64,000 nt of DNA from Hyaloscypha bicolor E (GCF_002865645.1 NW_020194517.1:1488001-1552000), one strand, 5' to 3'; numbered from the stretch's first letter, positions 52,276-62,723 are shown. Numbers and translations: made by a program. The notes: generated by a model not told the origin, from the letters alone.

Positions 52276-52564
52276 TATTATAATTTAGCTTTTAATCTTA
52301 TTAGCTAATATAGTTAGCTAATATAATTACTTATATTCTATTACTTTCTAGATATATATAATATAGCTATTTTATTAAAGAAATATATTTAAAATATATT
52401 AGAGATATTTAGAAAGCTAAGCCTCTTATAAACTAGTATATTATAGGATATATATATTTCTTTATAGCTTCCTATATTCTAGTTTTCTCTTCTTTAGCTT
52501 TAAATTATTTTTATAAGAAACCTTTTATCTTATTTTCTAAGCCCTAAATACTATATCTATAATA
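52276..52564 (+). repeat. Family 1 copy B 3' LTR
   Basis: 289 bp matching 46404-46706 and 43340-43615, preceded by the purine tract aaaaaagaaaataa (52262-52275) and followed by the tataa duplication. Confidence 0.9.
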
Positions 52565-52715
52565 TATAATATTAAAGTCTGGCTTTTCTATTTTATTATA
52601 CTAGGGCTTTTTATCTAATATACCTATAATAATAGTACTTAATCCCGGGCTATTTATAGTAGCTTTAAAAGAGATATTAGCTATAAAAATAAGTATTAAA
52701 TAAGTTCTTCTTATT

Positions 52716-52830
52716 TAATATTAGTAAATTATAACTAATTATTATTTTATCTAGTTTTAAGTTAGTAGACTAAAACTAACTATTATTTTTCTTGTTTTAA
52801 ATTAGTAAATTATTACTAATTCTTTTTATA
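52716..52830 (+). repeat. About 40-bp tandem repeat
   Basis: Three units starting near 52716, 52759 and 52799, each with ttagtaa-tta-aactaa (itself near-palindromic) and a T-rich tail ending gtttt. Confidence 0.6.
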
Positions 52831-52870
52831 CTAGGGGAAAGAACTAGTTCTTTTATTCTTATTAGTATTA

Positions 52871-53045
52871 AGGAAATATTATTTATTCTAGTTAAAGATT
52901 AAGCTTTAAGATTAACCGGGTTATAGAAAATAATATCTTTTTTCTTTTATATTAATAGAAAACTAATTATTAGAAAAGGAATATTATTTGCTCTAGTTAA
53001 GAATTAGGCTCCGAGATTAACTAGATTATAGAGAATATTATATTT
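52871..53045 (+). repeat. Direct repeat pair, about 67 bp
   Basis: 52871-52937 and 52976-53045 share ggaa(a)tattattt-ctctagttaa followed by gattaa-c-ggttata. They differ mainly by transitions. They lie in the AT-rich tail to the right of copy B. Confidence 0.6.
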
Positions 53046-54659
53046 CTAGTTAAGCTTTCTAGTTCTTTATAGTTTAAAGAGATTATTAAATATTAAAAAT
53101 AGTATTCTATTTTTATTTTCTAAGAATAAATATAGGTCCTTTACTAGTAGTATTATATTACTTCTATAGGCTAAGTTAAATAAGCTTAGTATTATATAAT
53201 AGCAGAATTAATATAATAGTTAAAGGCTTAAAGTTTAAAGAATCTTATATATTAGAAAATACTAAGCTATAAAATAAAGTAAGAAAAATACCTTAATTTT
53301 TAGTATTATTCCGTCTAAATAATTCCGGCTTAGCTTTATTTTATACCTGTTTCTAATATCCTATTCTTAGTAGATTATATCCTTATACTAGCTATTATAA
53401 CTAATATATTAAAGAATTAATTAATATAATTAGATTATAACTAATATAATTCGGATTTTTTTTAATTAGATTAGAATAATTAATCTATTTAATCTATTAT
53501 ATAACTATAATAAATTACTATTTACTTAATAAGTATTAAATAACTAAGATATCTATTATAATAAGGTAATATTATAGTAGTAGTAAAGAGCTTGAATTGA
53601 GCTAAAGGCTATGCGCCCGGCTAAAAGTACTGGCTATATGCTAAGCCACGTGCAGTGGCACCACGTGACTAGTACCACGTACCAAAATATTTTCTTTAAT
53701 TATATTTTCTTTAATTATATGAAATATATTATTATTATATTAGAATTTTATTTTATTATATATAGAGAGCTTATATATAAAATATTATATGAAACTAACT
53801 CTTAGTTATCTAATTATTAAGAAATATAAATTTCGCTATATCGTGGGGTCGTGCTTTTAATAGGGACTTCGGTTAATAAAGAATACAGCTAATGAAAAGA
53901 CATCATTTTCGTAAGCGAGGGCGCGTGCAATTGAAATCTGGCCTTTCTTGCACCGCATTTTGCTGCTCCGTAACTTCGGCTTTGGGTCACACTCTTATTC
54001 CCGAACCCTAAGTTGACTTCCACAAAAGCGCGCGGCGTTGAAAACCGTCCATCTGCCAAAATGCCAGGAACACCAAAATTACTACGTTCAGAAAATCACA
54101 CCAAATCCCAATGGAACGCCCGAAAATTCTTCAAAAGTGCTTTATATAATAGAAAAGAAGCAGATCTAACTTTGGCAAAATTTTTATAATAATAGAATAT
54201 AATACGGAATTATGAGAATTTTTGTAATGCGAGCGTTAAAATTGTACCCGTCCTCGCTTATTGATTTGGACGGATTTCAATGCCACGCGCTTTCGTAGGT
54301 TGATTGGGAGGCAGCAAAGGACAAAACCACCCACCCATAGATTGTTGAGTCCGCAACTCACCCTCCATTTTAGAGCGTATTCTCACTGTAGCAAGCAACT
54401 TCAGGCTAGCAGTGCTCTGGCCAGCCTCCTGTCACGTGCGCGCCCTCTCCTCGTCTAGTTGACTTGAAAGGAATCCTCGAAGGGTGGTCCAACGAGCTTC
54501 AACTTTCATAACTATAAGTAGAACTGGAACACTTTTGCGACCTCAGGCTTAGCAGCAACTGTGTTGGACATCCGCAGGAGTAGCTTCGTAGCCTCTCACG
54601 TGGTGCTCCATCCCCTTGCCCGCCTCTCAGATTCTGTTCCTTGCGAACGCCGTATTTTT
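53046..54659. other. AT-rich to balanced transition, no gene assigned
   Basis: RIP-type DNA ends near 53.6 kb. The border carries several CACGTG-type palindromic words (53646-53680). Balanced DNA beyond it has a first copy of the short interspersed repeat. Short open frames overlap on both strands and show no recognisable protein. Confidence 0.5.
53927..53963 (+). repeat. Short interspersed repeat, copy 1
   Basis: Contains the core gcaccgcattttgc at 53950-53963, preceded by ttgaaatctgg-ctttctt. Confidence 0.6.
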
Positions 54660-55211
54660 TCATCGCCATTGCTGAGTTCCACCTTTCGGCTTCGACTCTC
54701 ATTTTTTTCTGCAGCGCCCCTCCCACCGGCGGCGGACGGGTGGGGCCAGGCTCGCAAAGGACCAATAGAAGAACGTATTTCGGGACGTGTTGGGATAAGC
54801 GAGGCCCTCTAAGCTTGAAATCTACACTTTTCTCCACCGCATTTTGCTTGACCCTCACCTTCAGCCCCTTGTGCTCCGGCGTCGCTGACGAGCAAGAAGC
54901 GTTCAGAGAGTGTCGTCAGGCACACAGAAACCTTACTGAATACACTTATCGGCACATTTCACGTGACATTGCAAGCCTCAAGTCGCCTCTAGAACCGAAC
55001 ACATGATTCCACTGCTTTCGAGTAATAACACACAATGCTGGTTGAAGTTGAGGCCGTACCGAGGAAGTCAGATTTGGCTTGAGGTCTTAGATATCTCACC
55101 CCAATCACAAACCTACAACACAAACAAACAACACTTATATCAAAATGGAAAGCTCCATGGAAACCCTGAATCTCGGAATCTGGGCTACTGTCCCTTCAGT
55201 GTAATCTGATG
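54660..55211 (+). repeat. Tandem segmental duplication, unit 1
   Basis: Aligns over its length with 55233-55892. Shared landmarks are tcgccatngctgag, gataagcgagg-cctc-aagcttg, cacatttcacgtga, agaaccgaacacatgatt, agatttggcttgaggtctt, aacacttatatcaaa and taatctgatg. Offsets vary from about 570 to 710 bp, so indels have accumulated. Composition is normal, so it escaped RIP or is too short or diverged to trigger it. It ends about 20 bp before unit 2. Confidence 0.75.
54793..54847 (+). repeat. Short interspersed repeat, copy 2
   Basis: gataagcgaggccctctaag, then cttgaaatctacacttttct and the core ccaccgcattttgc (54834-54847). It lies inside duplication unit 1. Confidence 0.7.
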
Positions 55212-55232
55212 GTGGACAAAGTCGTAGTTCCT

Positions 55233-55892
55233 CGTCGCCATGGCTGAGTCTCGATGTTCGCTTGTTGTACCTGCAGGCTGCAGCTATTTTTTGCGCTGCC
55301 GGATTCCATTGCCATAACGTAACTTTTTTTCCATCGGCCCGGTATTTGGGTGGCCGTGAATTGCCGCCTGTGTCATTGAAGCACCACTCGCATTGAGTCT
55401 ACCTCAAGCTACATAGACGAACCAATCGAAGGCCATAAATTTCGGGAAGGGTCGGCATGGGCAGGATAAGCGAGGTCCTCCAAGCTTGAAATCTACACTT
55501 TTCTGCACCGCATTTTGCTCGACATTCACATTCAGCGCTTGTTGGAGCCCTTGCGAATCGGACTCGCCGATGGGAAGAAGGGTCCAAATCTTCTTTTTCC
55601 GGCTCCCCTTCCGGCTCGTCCAAATGGCGACTCCAAAGGATTACTGAATGCACAGATTAGCACATTTCACGTGATGTTGCAACCCTGATATAGCCTTTAG
55701 AACCGAACACATGATTTCTCTGCCTTCAAGTTACAACATGCAAGGCTGGGTGACGTTAAGGCCGGAAGCCAGATTTGGCTTGAGGTCTTGGATATCTCGC
55801 CTCCAATCCCAAGCAAACAACACTTATATCAAACTGAAAAGCTCCATGAAAACTCCGAACATGGGCTTCTGCCCTTTCTGTATAATCTGATG
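55233..55892 (+). repeat. Tandem segmental duplication, unit 2
   Basis: Partner of 54660-55211, in direct tandem orientation; see there for the shared landmarks. Confidence 0.75.
55465..55518 (+). repeat. Short interspersed repeat, copy 3
   Basis: gataagcgaggtcctccaag, then cttgaaatctacacttttct and gcaccgcattttgc (55505-55518). Nearly identical to copy 2 and carried by duplication unit 2. Confidence 0.75.
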
Positions 55893-56056
55893 TTTGAATA
55901 GTCGGCTTTCTCGGGGTTTTTACTTTAGCCCGATGCGAAGTAAAAGGGGAAATAGGAGGAACGAATGGCAATCTAGATGGCGCGGGGTGATCGCTACGTG
56001 GAGCTCAGGAGTTCTCTCTCTTCACACTGGCCAGTAAGAAAGAGAAGAGATATCTA

Positions 56057-56096
56057 GTTAAACTCGGAATTTGAACTTTCGTGCACCGCATTTTGC
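56057..56096 (+). repeat. Short interspersed repeat, copy 4
   Basis: Diverged copy: aactcggaatttgaactttc followed by the intact core gcaccgcattttgc (56083-56096). Confidence 0.6.
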
Positions 56097-56511
56097 GGTC
56101 TCACAGGCAAGCCATACTGCTGAGCCTCCCCTTCCTGAGCTTTTTCCGAGTACCAGCCGCAAACTAGCCAGCGTTGCTGTCATGTTTTGAGACCATATCA
56201 CGTGAACTTTCACGTGATCTGCATTACTATACATTATGCTCAGCAAAACCTCTCCTTCGTCACTTATCTCTTCTAGAATCCCTTCCGTATTATTCGGGTT
56301 GGTGAACAATCTGTCGGTTCTTCTAAGCTATCACATTCCTCTCATATCAACAGGAATATCGAAAAGCAGCACACTTACGGTCTGCTTCAGTGCCTCACTG
56401 TCTCATTCTTCCTTCTGACGTTTACACTGAAATAATAAACAAACAAGCAAGCAAACCTCCTGATATCCATGCAATGAGACGCTCGCCCCACTTTCACATG
56501 TCTTCGTTCTT

Positions 56512-56558
56512 GCAAATGCGGTGCAAAAGAGTTCAGATTGCAAGCTTCACAGCCCTCG
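56512..56558 (-). repeat. Short interspersed repeat, copy 5 (inverted)
   Basis: On the minus strand: gcgagggctgtgaagcttg, caatctgaactctttt, then gcaccgcatttgc (56524-56512). The only inverted copy seen. It shows the repeat moved or was rearranged independently of the tandem duplication. Confidence 0.65.
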
Positions 56559-56776
56559 CTTGCAGCAAATATCGCCTTCTTATTGGCGAGTTTAAGCAAA
56601 CTTAATCACTCGTTTGTAAACCTCACTCTTGTCTGAACGTGGCCAATATAGCGCTTCACTTGCATGTGAACGTCGACTTCCAAATCCGGAACTAGAATGT
56701 TTATTTCCACATGCGTTCGAGGAGCAACTGAATTGATTATTCACGGAATGGCCTCGCTCGCTCTAAGACAGTGCAA

Positions 56777-57105
56777 CTAAGTCCCTGCGCCACGGCTGCG
56801 GAGTTCCTTGAATTTTTCTTTGGCTTTGCATCTCGTCGATCTTCGCTCTAGCTCCCTCAGCAGGAGCAGAAACCGTCGAAGTTTCTGGTTCCTCTGGGGG
56901 CCGGAAGAATGTTTGAATTGCAAGGTGGAAGACGAATCAGTTCGCCAATAAGATGTGCTACTTGCACAGTCGTCCGCTACAATTGCGATGGCTGCCCCAC
57001 TTCTCTCTTTCCTACTTCCAGACACCACCATTCTAGAGTCTGGATTTCCCATTCGAGTTGGGGGAAAGTAAATACTGAGCGAGAATGTAGTGCTGTATCT
57101 ATTAG
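56777..57105 (-). pseudogene. Possible inverted RNase H fragment of the non-LTR element
   Basis: Minus-strand open frame (57160-56777) with MVVSGSRKERSGAAIAIV and ASSTSYWRTDSSS. This faintly resembles the start of the RNase H domain of Tad-like non-LTR elements (D-G-S followed by G-A-A). The catalytic Asp position would be Ser. It lies immediately 5' of the plus-strand C-terminal fragment and points the other way, as in 5'-inverted (twin-primed) insertions. Weak evidence. Confidence 0.25.
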
Positions 57106-57693
57106 GCACGTCGAACGCTCGAAGGAGATAACCAATGCAGGAAATGCCGCACAAGGTCAAAGAAGGACACGAGTCCAGTGGATGCTAGTAGGATCGTCAA
57201 GATGCACTGGCTCCCCCAACTCATCTCCTCCTGCAAGAGACAAATCAATAGCTTCGCCAGAGAGTGCTGGACATGGCACTGGAGGAACGGTACCACCGGT
57301 ATGCTTTACAAGAAGCGGTGGCACGACAACGGCATGTCTCTCGATAGACATGTCAACAAACTTTACTCAGTTCTCTCTCTCAAAGCCGACGCCTCTGTTC
57401 TTATCCAGATGAGAATAGAGAAAATCGCGCTCCACGGATACCTCCACAAGATTAACCGATCCGATGAACCACGGTGTGGCTGTGGCCAAGCTTACAAAAC
57501 AGTACGTCATATTATCGAAGACTGCGAGGGTCTTGAGGATACTCGCCTCACGTACCTAGGGGCAAGCTATGTCAGAGATGCCAGAATGTTCCTCAGAGAC
57601 ATAGAGCTTATACCCAAAACTGTCAAATTCATGCTTGCTACTGGCCTCCTGGGTCAGTTTGCGAGTCTCACAAAGACACTCTTACCACTGTAG
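57106..57693 (+). pseudogene. 5'-truncated non-LTR retrotransposon, C-terminal ORF2 end
   Basis: Open frame from 57106 (after TAG) to TAG at 57691. It encodes NQCRKCRTRSKKDT, NSFARECWTWHWRN, MRIEKIALHGYLHKIN, and the C-terminal zinc motif RCGCGQAYKTVRHIIEDCEG followed by LEDTR. The pattern CxCGx7Hx4C with a downstream Arg, after a conserved (L/M)RxxKxxLxxYLH stretch, is the usual C-terminus of fungal Tad-clade LINE reverse transcriptases. Endonuclease and RT are absent, so it is a dead 3' fragment. It has normal GC and no RIP-type stops, unlike the LTR elements. Confidence 0.75.
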
Positions 57694-58293
57694 ATTGGGG
57701 ACGAGGCCTTCTCAGGCGTGTTTGAATTACTGGACCAATTGAGTCCCTGCGGGGGCTAACATTTTTATTATATCAACATATATAGAATCGGAAAGGGGCA
57801 CAGAATGGAGGTCACAGGGAGTTCGGGATATATTTTGATTTTTGTCTTTCTTATCGTTGCATTTTCAGTTCTGGAGCGGAGCCGTAGGCTCGTGACCACA
57901 TTTGTAGTGTAACCCCTATGGATAGTGCATTATATCTGCATGGCGCCTCAGGCAGCTAGAAGGTTCACCAGCCAAGCGCCCAAACCACTCAACCGCCCAC
58001 TTATGCCCCTTGTCGGAACACCAAAAATCCATGAATTTCCCAAAGTGCTTAGAAAATTCTCAGAACTTCTCAGAGTATGGAAAATGCCCCAAAAAGTCCG
58101 ATTCTGACGTTAGTTTCTCGAAATTGGAGTGCTGTCGTGGCCAAATTCAGGTTTGAGCACTTGAGTGGTGTGGGCGTTTGGCTGTGCAGCCTTTGACCAG
58201 TAGAACACAAAAAAACCCAAAAAAAAACCCCCCCGGAAATCGGCACAGCGACCTGGTGACCCCGACAGTACCCAGGATTCTGACCAATAGCTC

Positions 58294-58347
58294 CTCAAGC
58301 GAGGCTCCCTGAGCTCGAAATCTAAACTTTTCTGCACCGCATTTTGG
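58294..58347 (+). repeat. Short interspersed repeat, copy 6
   Basis: tcaagcgaggctccctgag, ctcgaaatctaaacttttct and gcaccgcattttgg (58334-58347). Confidence 0.7.
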
Positions 58348-58721
58348 TTGAAATTGAAAAATTTTCATCAGAGTTTTCCAACGGCAGCAGAAATCCCTCA
58401 TTCACCACGTGCAACAGGAACACGCAGTTTCGGACGCGGTCGACTGGTGTCAGGTGCGCCCAACTATGCTTGAATTGAATAGTTAGAACTTTGTGACTTA
58501 TGGCCTTGAAATCATGCGCTGTGGAGGTCTTGTGGAAGAGTCAATGAGCACAATTTGTGACGAACCCACTTCGCTTTGACACCGTAATTGACAAGCCAAA
58601 AGCAAATTTCTGCGTACGTTCAATTTCAGCCAGTTGACTTCCAAAACGACGGTCTGGAAATACACTGTCGACCAAAGGCGCCCATGACTGGACAAGTAAG
58701 CTACCTTGCTCTCAACGCTGA

Positions 58722-58747
58722 TTCTTCCTTTTCTGCACCGCATTTGC
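58722..58747 (+). repeat. Short interspersed repeat, copy 7
   Basis: Partial copy: attcttccttttct followed by gcaccgcatttgc (58735-58747). Confidence 0.5.
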
Positions 58748-59218
58748 TGTAATTAGTGCTCTATCTTCTCATGTGCATGTCGATTTTAAGCTTAAGCTAA
58801 TCAATGCCGTTCCTCTTTATTTCGTGTTGAGCGTGAACAACGAGCAACTCACCCCCACAAAATTAAGGATATACCTGTCTACTTGATATTTTCACTTGCC
58901 AATACGCTCATCAGTTTTGATCATTTCACCACTCGATGAGTCAACTCAATTTTCTGTTCGTAATCTAAACAGTGAGTAAGCTTCATTATTACCCTTTTCT
59001 AGTTGCCAGTTGCTGACTTACGTATCAGCCTGACGGGTCTGGTCAAGTAACAAAAGGCCCATTCTTTGAAATAAGATGTGGGCGGGTAGCTTAAAGAACC
59101 AAAATTAAAGTACTTCAGAGCAATTTAGTAATTTCGTTAGTGACTGCGGTGGAATTGCAATTCTACATTGCTTTTCGTCTCGCCGATTTTCGCTCTCCCA
59201 GAAGCCTGTTCCCCTCCC

Positions 59219-59219
<1 letters not shown>

Positions 59220-59250
<31 letters not shown>
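59220..59250. repeat. 31-nt uninterrupted poly-C tract
   Basis: Thirty-one consecutive C on the plus strand, preceded by cccctccct. It lies about 45 bp beyond the stop codon of the NACHT gene, so it would be a G-run in that gene's 3' untranslated region. The exact length is unreliable in any assembly. Confidence 0.85.
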
Positions 59251-59251
<1 letters not shown>

Positions 59252-59295
59252 AGGTATTCACATACCCGATTGATGAACAAATGCGACCTCTCCGA

Positions 59296-62200
59296 TCAAA
59301 CTTGTTCTTCAAACCCCAGTAACTCATCGCCTTCAGAGGCTTGAGTGCACTCAGTACTCTTGGATGCATGCGTACCTGCATGACGGTCACACTCGTACTT
59401 CCTTACAAACCCCTTTCCGCACGTTGCACAAATGAAAGGTCGTTCCTTGCCGTGTTCCCTAAGCTGATGTGTCTTGAGGTTGTTGGCTCTGGTAAACTGT
59501 TTCGGGCAGAGATTGCATTGAACAATCGAAGGAGGCTTCTTGACGTGAGGAAACTTCCAAGCAAAAGACTGTGGATCGGGGTGGTATTGGCTCATATGCT
59601 TTTTCAACTCCTTTTGTGTTGCCCAGCCGATGTACATTCTGGTACAGCCGATTTCAGTGCAGCAGAATGGTTTCTCGTGCCGGTTGGTGTGTTGTAGCAG
59701 GCCTCGCTCACTTGCGAAGCCCTCGTGGAAGTAGTAGCAGGCATGTCGGGAACATTTGTACCAGTTGTCTCCGTAGAAGTCTTTCGGATTCTGAGCGACA
59801 GGGTGACCTGGTATTGGGACAGGTTGGTCACTTGTCGAAACATGCAACTCTTCGAGCATAGTACGAACTCGAGCGATGATTACGCCTAGTGACCCAAGCG
59901 CTTCCAGCTTCTCCTCGGCGAGGCGACTGGTTTTGGTATGGTAGAGAAGCGATAAAAGAGGGTCATAGTAATCTGCCTTCTCAATCGATTTACATTGTTG
60001 GGCGTATTCTTTCCGTGCATCACTTGATTCCATTGGCCCTGGATCGTACATTTCGGAGAAATCATTGATTGCTATGCCAAGGTCGGCTGAATGGCACAAG
60101 TCATCTGCATCTAGGAAGCGAATCGCTGCCTCGAGGTGATGGTTCCAATGCAGGCTGGCGTAATCGAGGAATGCATAGTAGCCTTGCACCAAGAAGCTTC
60201 GCATCTCGTCTTCTGAAATGGTCGCATCGAAACATTCGAATGTGAGGTATTTCATGCAAAGCACTCCAAGTAAAAGCTCCACTTTATGCTCGTCGATTAA
60301 CTTGTTGTGGATAAGGTACCTTTATTGTGATTAGAGAATATGCAGTTCAAGGGTTGGGGAGTTCTCACTGGCGAGCAGTTTTATGGACCAGAGAGAATCT
60401 GTTTCCTGGCAGCACTTCCACTAATGACCCACATATATCCCGTGCATGGTCGGGAAATTGACGACCTGCAAAGTTGACAAAGCCTTGCTCTACGTCGATT
60501 GAGGCTGCTCCCTGAATTTCTTGCCATTTCAGTGGGCGCCTTGTGCATGTAATCCAGCTAAGTAGCTGCCGTGCTGTTCTTCGTTCTCCCGGATTGGGAT
60601 TCTCAAATATCCTGCTCACAATACGTGCGTATCTATTCGTATTAGCAGGCATCCAAAGATAATTTGAGTGATTATACGCTTGTTCATATCCTCGAGGGAA
60701 TATGTCCGGGTGCATCTCCTTGTAGACGTCTTCCAGGCTTTGCTGGCCAAAGAGATTTTCAAGCACAAGTTTTGCAAAAAGGAACATGCCATCGTGTCCT
60801 TCACAAACTAATTCCACGATGTGGTCCCTTGCCTCGTCAGACATTAGTTTAAATCTCTCTTGGATGTCCGCTGCCCGCCTGGTAGCGTAATTCTTGACGT
60901 CAGCCTTGCTATTCTCCTCATTCAAACGCAAGGTTTCTGGATTATGCAAAGCCGTCTTGATGTCGCTGAGTTCTTGGCTGACGAATAAGCCCCTGATCTT
61001 CCCTGGATCACAACCGTTGATTGCAGAGACAAAGAAATTGAGGATAGCTCTTCTTTCTTTTTGTTCGCACTCGTCAATTCCATCAATTACGATGAAGGTT
61101 TTGGGTACAGCCTGTAGAACAGTATTGAGGAGCTTGACGCAGTCCTGCGGAGATGCCAGAGTCACTCTAGCACTTTTTAAGCATTCTTCATAAAGGTACG
61201 CCAGGATTTCCGGGTTTTGTCGAAGCAGCTGAGATAGCATCGCTTGTGCCACGTTTATAAACTTGTTCCTCTGGCTATCCTGGTCTCTGCAATAGAAATA
61301 TGCCAACGACAGCTCGTCTTTTTTTGATTCGGGCAGTTTCAAGCACTCTTCAATAATGAGCGATGCAAGAATGGTTTTGCCTATTGGGCGTTAACTTGTA
61401 ATTAGCGGACAGTAGAAGAGAGTCTAGTACCAGCACCAGGAATACCACTTAACCAGAAGATGGGTACGGATGAATCAGCTAGATCAAACCAGTCCTTAAT
61501 CTTCGGCTCCTTCAGAATCCAACGACCACTGTCGGGAGTATATTGTCGTTTATTGGCGAACTCTTCTTGATCCAAAGCTGCATCAGCCGCCGAAAGCCAG
61601 TTGACTACCGCAAGGGTTTTGGCTAGGTTCTGTTCCCTTTCAAGAGCAGTAAATGATGCCTGTGACTGAAGGCGAGCATTGCGTGATTCTTGGATCTCCA
61701 CCAGGTTCGTTTTCCTCTCAATTAATTCTCGGTGCCGAATTATATCATCCAAGATTGGTTTGGAGCTTTCTTGGAAGTCTTTCCACGTGGCATTGAAGAA
61801 TTGCCGCCACGCTGTCTTTGGTTAGCGCTCAACTGGTTGACGAGATGATGGGCAGCACCTGGCTGAGTGAATACTCTCAAAGCACGAAGATGAAATTTCA
61901 AGATGTCTTCATAGATCCAGACCAGAATTTTCTTCATATGTTCATTATCTTGGAACATTGAACGGTATTGCATCAGAAGAGGGAAGTTTTCCGCCAACTG
62001 TTTGTACGCGTCCAGCAGTATGTCGAATGACTTGGCCCAGTTACTTGCAGTCTGCGAAATATCAGCTTAGGCACTGCCAATTTTGTTTTCTCTTCCGAAG
62101 CGGGTTTGAAACAAAAGCAGTCAGTCAAAGCTTACTAGGAGCATGAATTTCATTGGCCCCCAAATAAAGGAAAGCATTGAAGAAGCGTTCAAAAAGACTT

Positions 62201-62417
62201 CGATAACCTCCTTATATTGCATCATTGCTTGGAGGAAAGGTTGAATCCTGGTGAGATTCTGATTTGTCTTGTTTTTTTTCTGCTTCTCTTGCAGATCCTT
62301 CGTCGCCAATTCGAGATCATTGAGGCTCGTAAAGGCAAATTTGGCCAGCTCATCAGGCTTGAGGCGCTTTTTGAATTCGGCCAGAACTTGCTTGAAGTGG
62401 TTTTCAAGAGTGGACAT
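59296..62417 (-). CDS. NACHT (STAND) NLR-like protein with four C2H2 zinc fingers
   Basis: Five exons: 62417-62136, 62051-61859, 61811-61431, 61380-60369, 60319-59296, giving 963 residues with all phases consistent. Introns are 84, 47, 50 and 49 nt and mostly carry CTAAC/CTAAT-type branch sites. The ATG at 62417 is preferred (A at -3); the frame upstream has no ATG. Residues 1 to about 200 resemble the fungal DUF7708 domain (SFIWGPMKFMLL, AWRQFFNATWKDF). The NACHT/NPHP3-type ATPase follows: Walker A GIPGAGKT at about 281-288, with intron 3 splitting the last Gly codon before Lys, and Walker B FIVIDGIDE at about 381-389. VHKTARQYLI closes the winged-helix-like region. No ankyrin, TPR or WD repeats follow. 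Instead four C2H2 fingers lie at about 812-837, 843-869, 891-912 and 920-940. It is likely a cytosolic or nuclear nucleotide-switched receptor; the ligand is unknown. The gene is intact. Confidence 0.85.
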
Positions 62418-62723
62418 TTTCGGAAGCAACCATTACTCTGAATTGCTCGAATTTCAGTTCAGATGCAAAGATTGATGTTGCGGAAGATGGAATGAAATCT
62501 GAATGGTAGTGCCCAAGGCTGATCAGGCTCTCGGTCGTGGCGTTTGTGGACGCGGCGAAGTGCATGCAGGTGGCAGTGCCGTGTGCGGCAACCCAAACCA
62601 CGACAGAGCCTCTTGAAGAGCCTCGCCAGCCTTGCCAATACCACACTTCAAGTTCTCGCGCTTTTATAGAGCAGATGGTATGACTTTATGCTCAGGGCTT
62701 TTGCGAATTGGAAGACTGAGAGA
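62418..62723. promoter_or_regulatory. Shared divergent promoter region
   Basis: About 0.3 kb separates the start codons of the minus-strand NACHT gene and the plus-strand gene, so both must be driven from it. A TATA-like word, cttttataga, lies at 62661-62670, about 55 bp upstream of the plus-strand start. No other element is recognised. Confidence 0.45.

Larger units (their letters stand above)
46404..52564 (+). mobile_element. Ty3/Gypsy family 1, copy B, both LTRs, internally deleted
   Basis: 6.16-kb element with LTRs at 46404-46706 and 52276-52564, flanked by a perfect 5-bp duplication tataa (46399-46403 and 52565-52569). Compared with copy A it lacks 567 bp (copy A 32423/32431 to 32990/32997), joined at the 8-bp direct repeat taataata near 49900. 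The lost segment contains the RT active-site box. Gag, protease, remaining RT, RNase H, integrase and chromodomain remnants follow in order. Confidence 0.9.
57694..59219. other. Intergenic, repeat-bearing, no gene assigned
   Basis: Balanced DNA between the LINE fragment and the NACHT gene. It carries interspersed repeat copies 6 and 7 and an A-run/C-run patch near 58205-58235. Open frames of 60-84 codons overlap each other and resemble nothing known. Confidence 0.5.

Noticed and set aside
56909..57412. 167-codon plus-strand open frame
   Set aside because: Overlaps the LINE frame in another phase and has no protein-like pattern, whereas the LINE frame ends in a clear zinc motif.
59163..59390. 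75-codon minus-strand frame with poly-Gly
   Set aside because: Created by the poly-C tract and the end of the NACHT gene in another frame.
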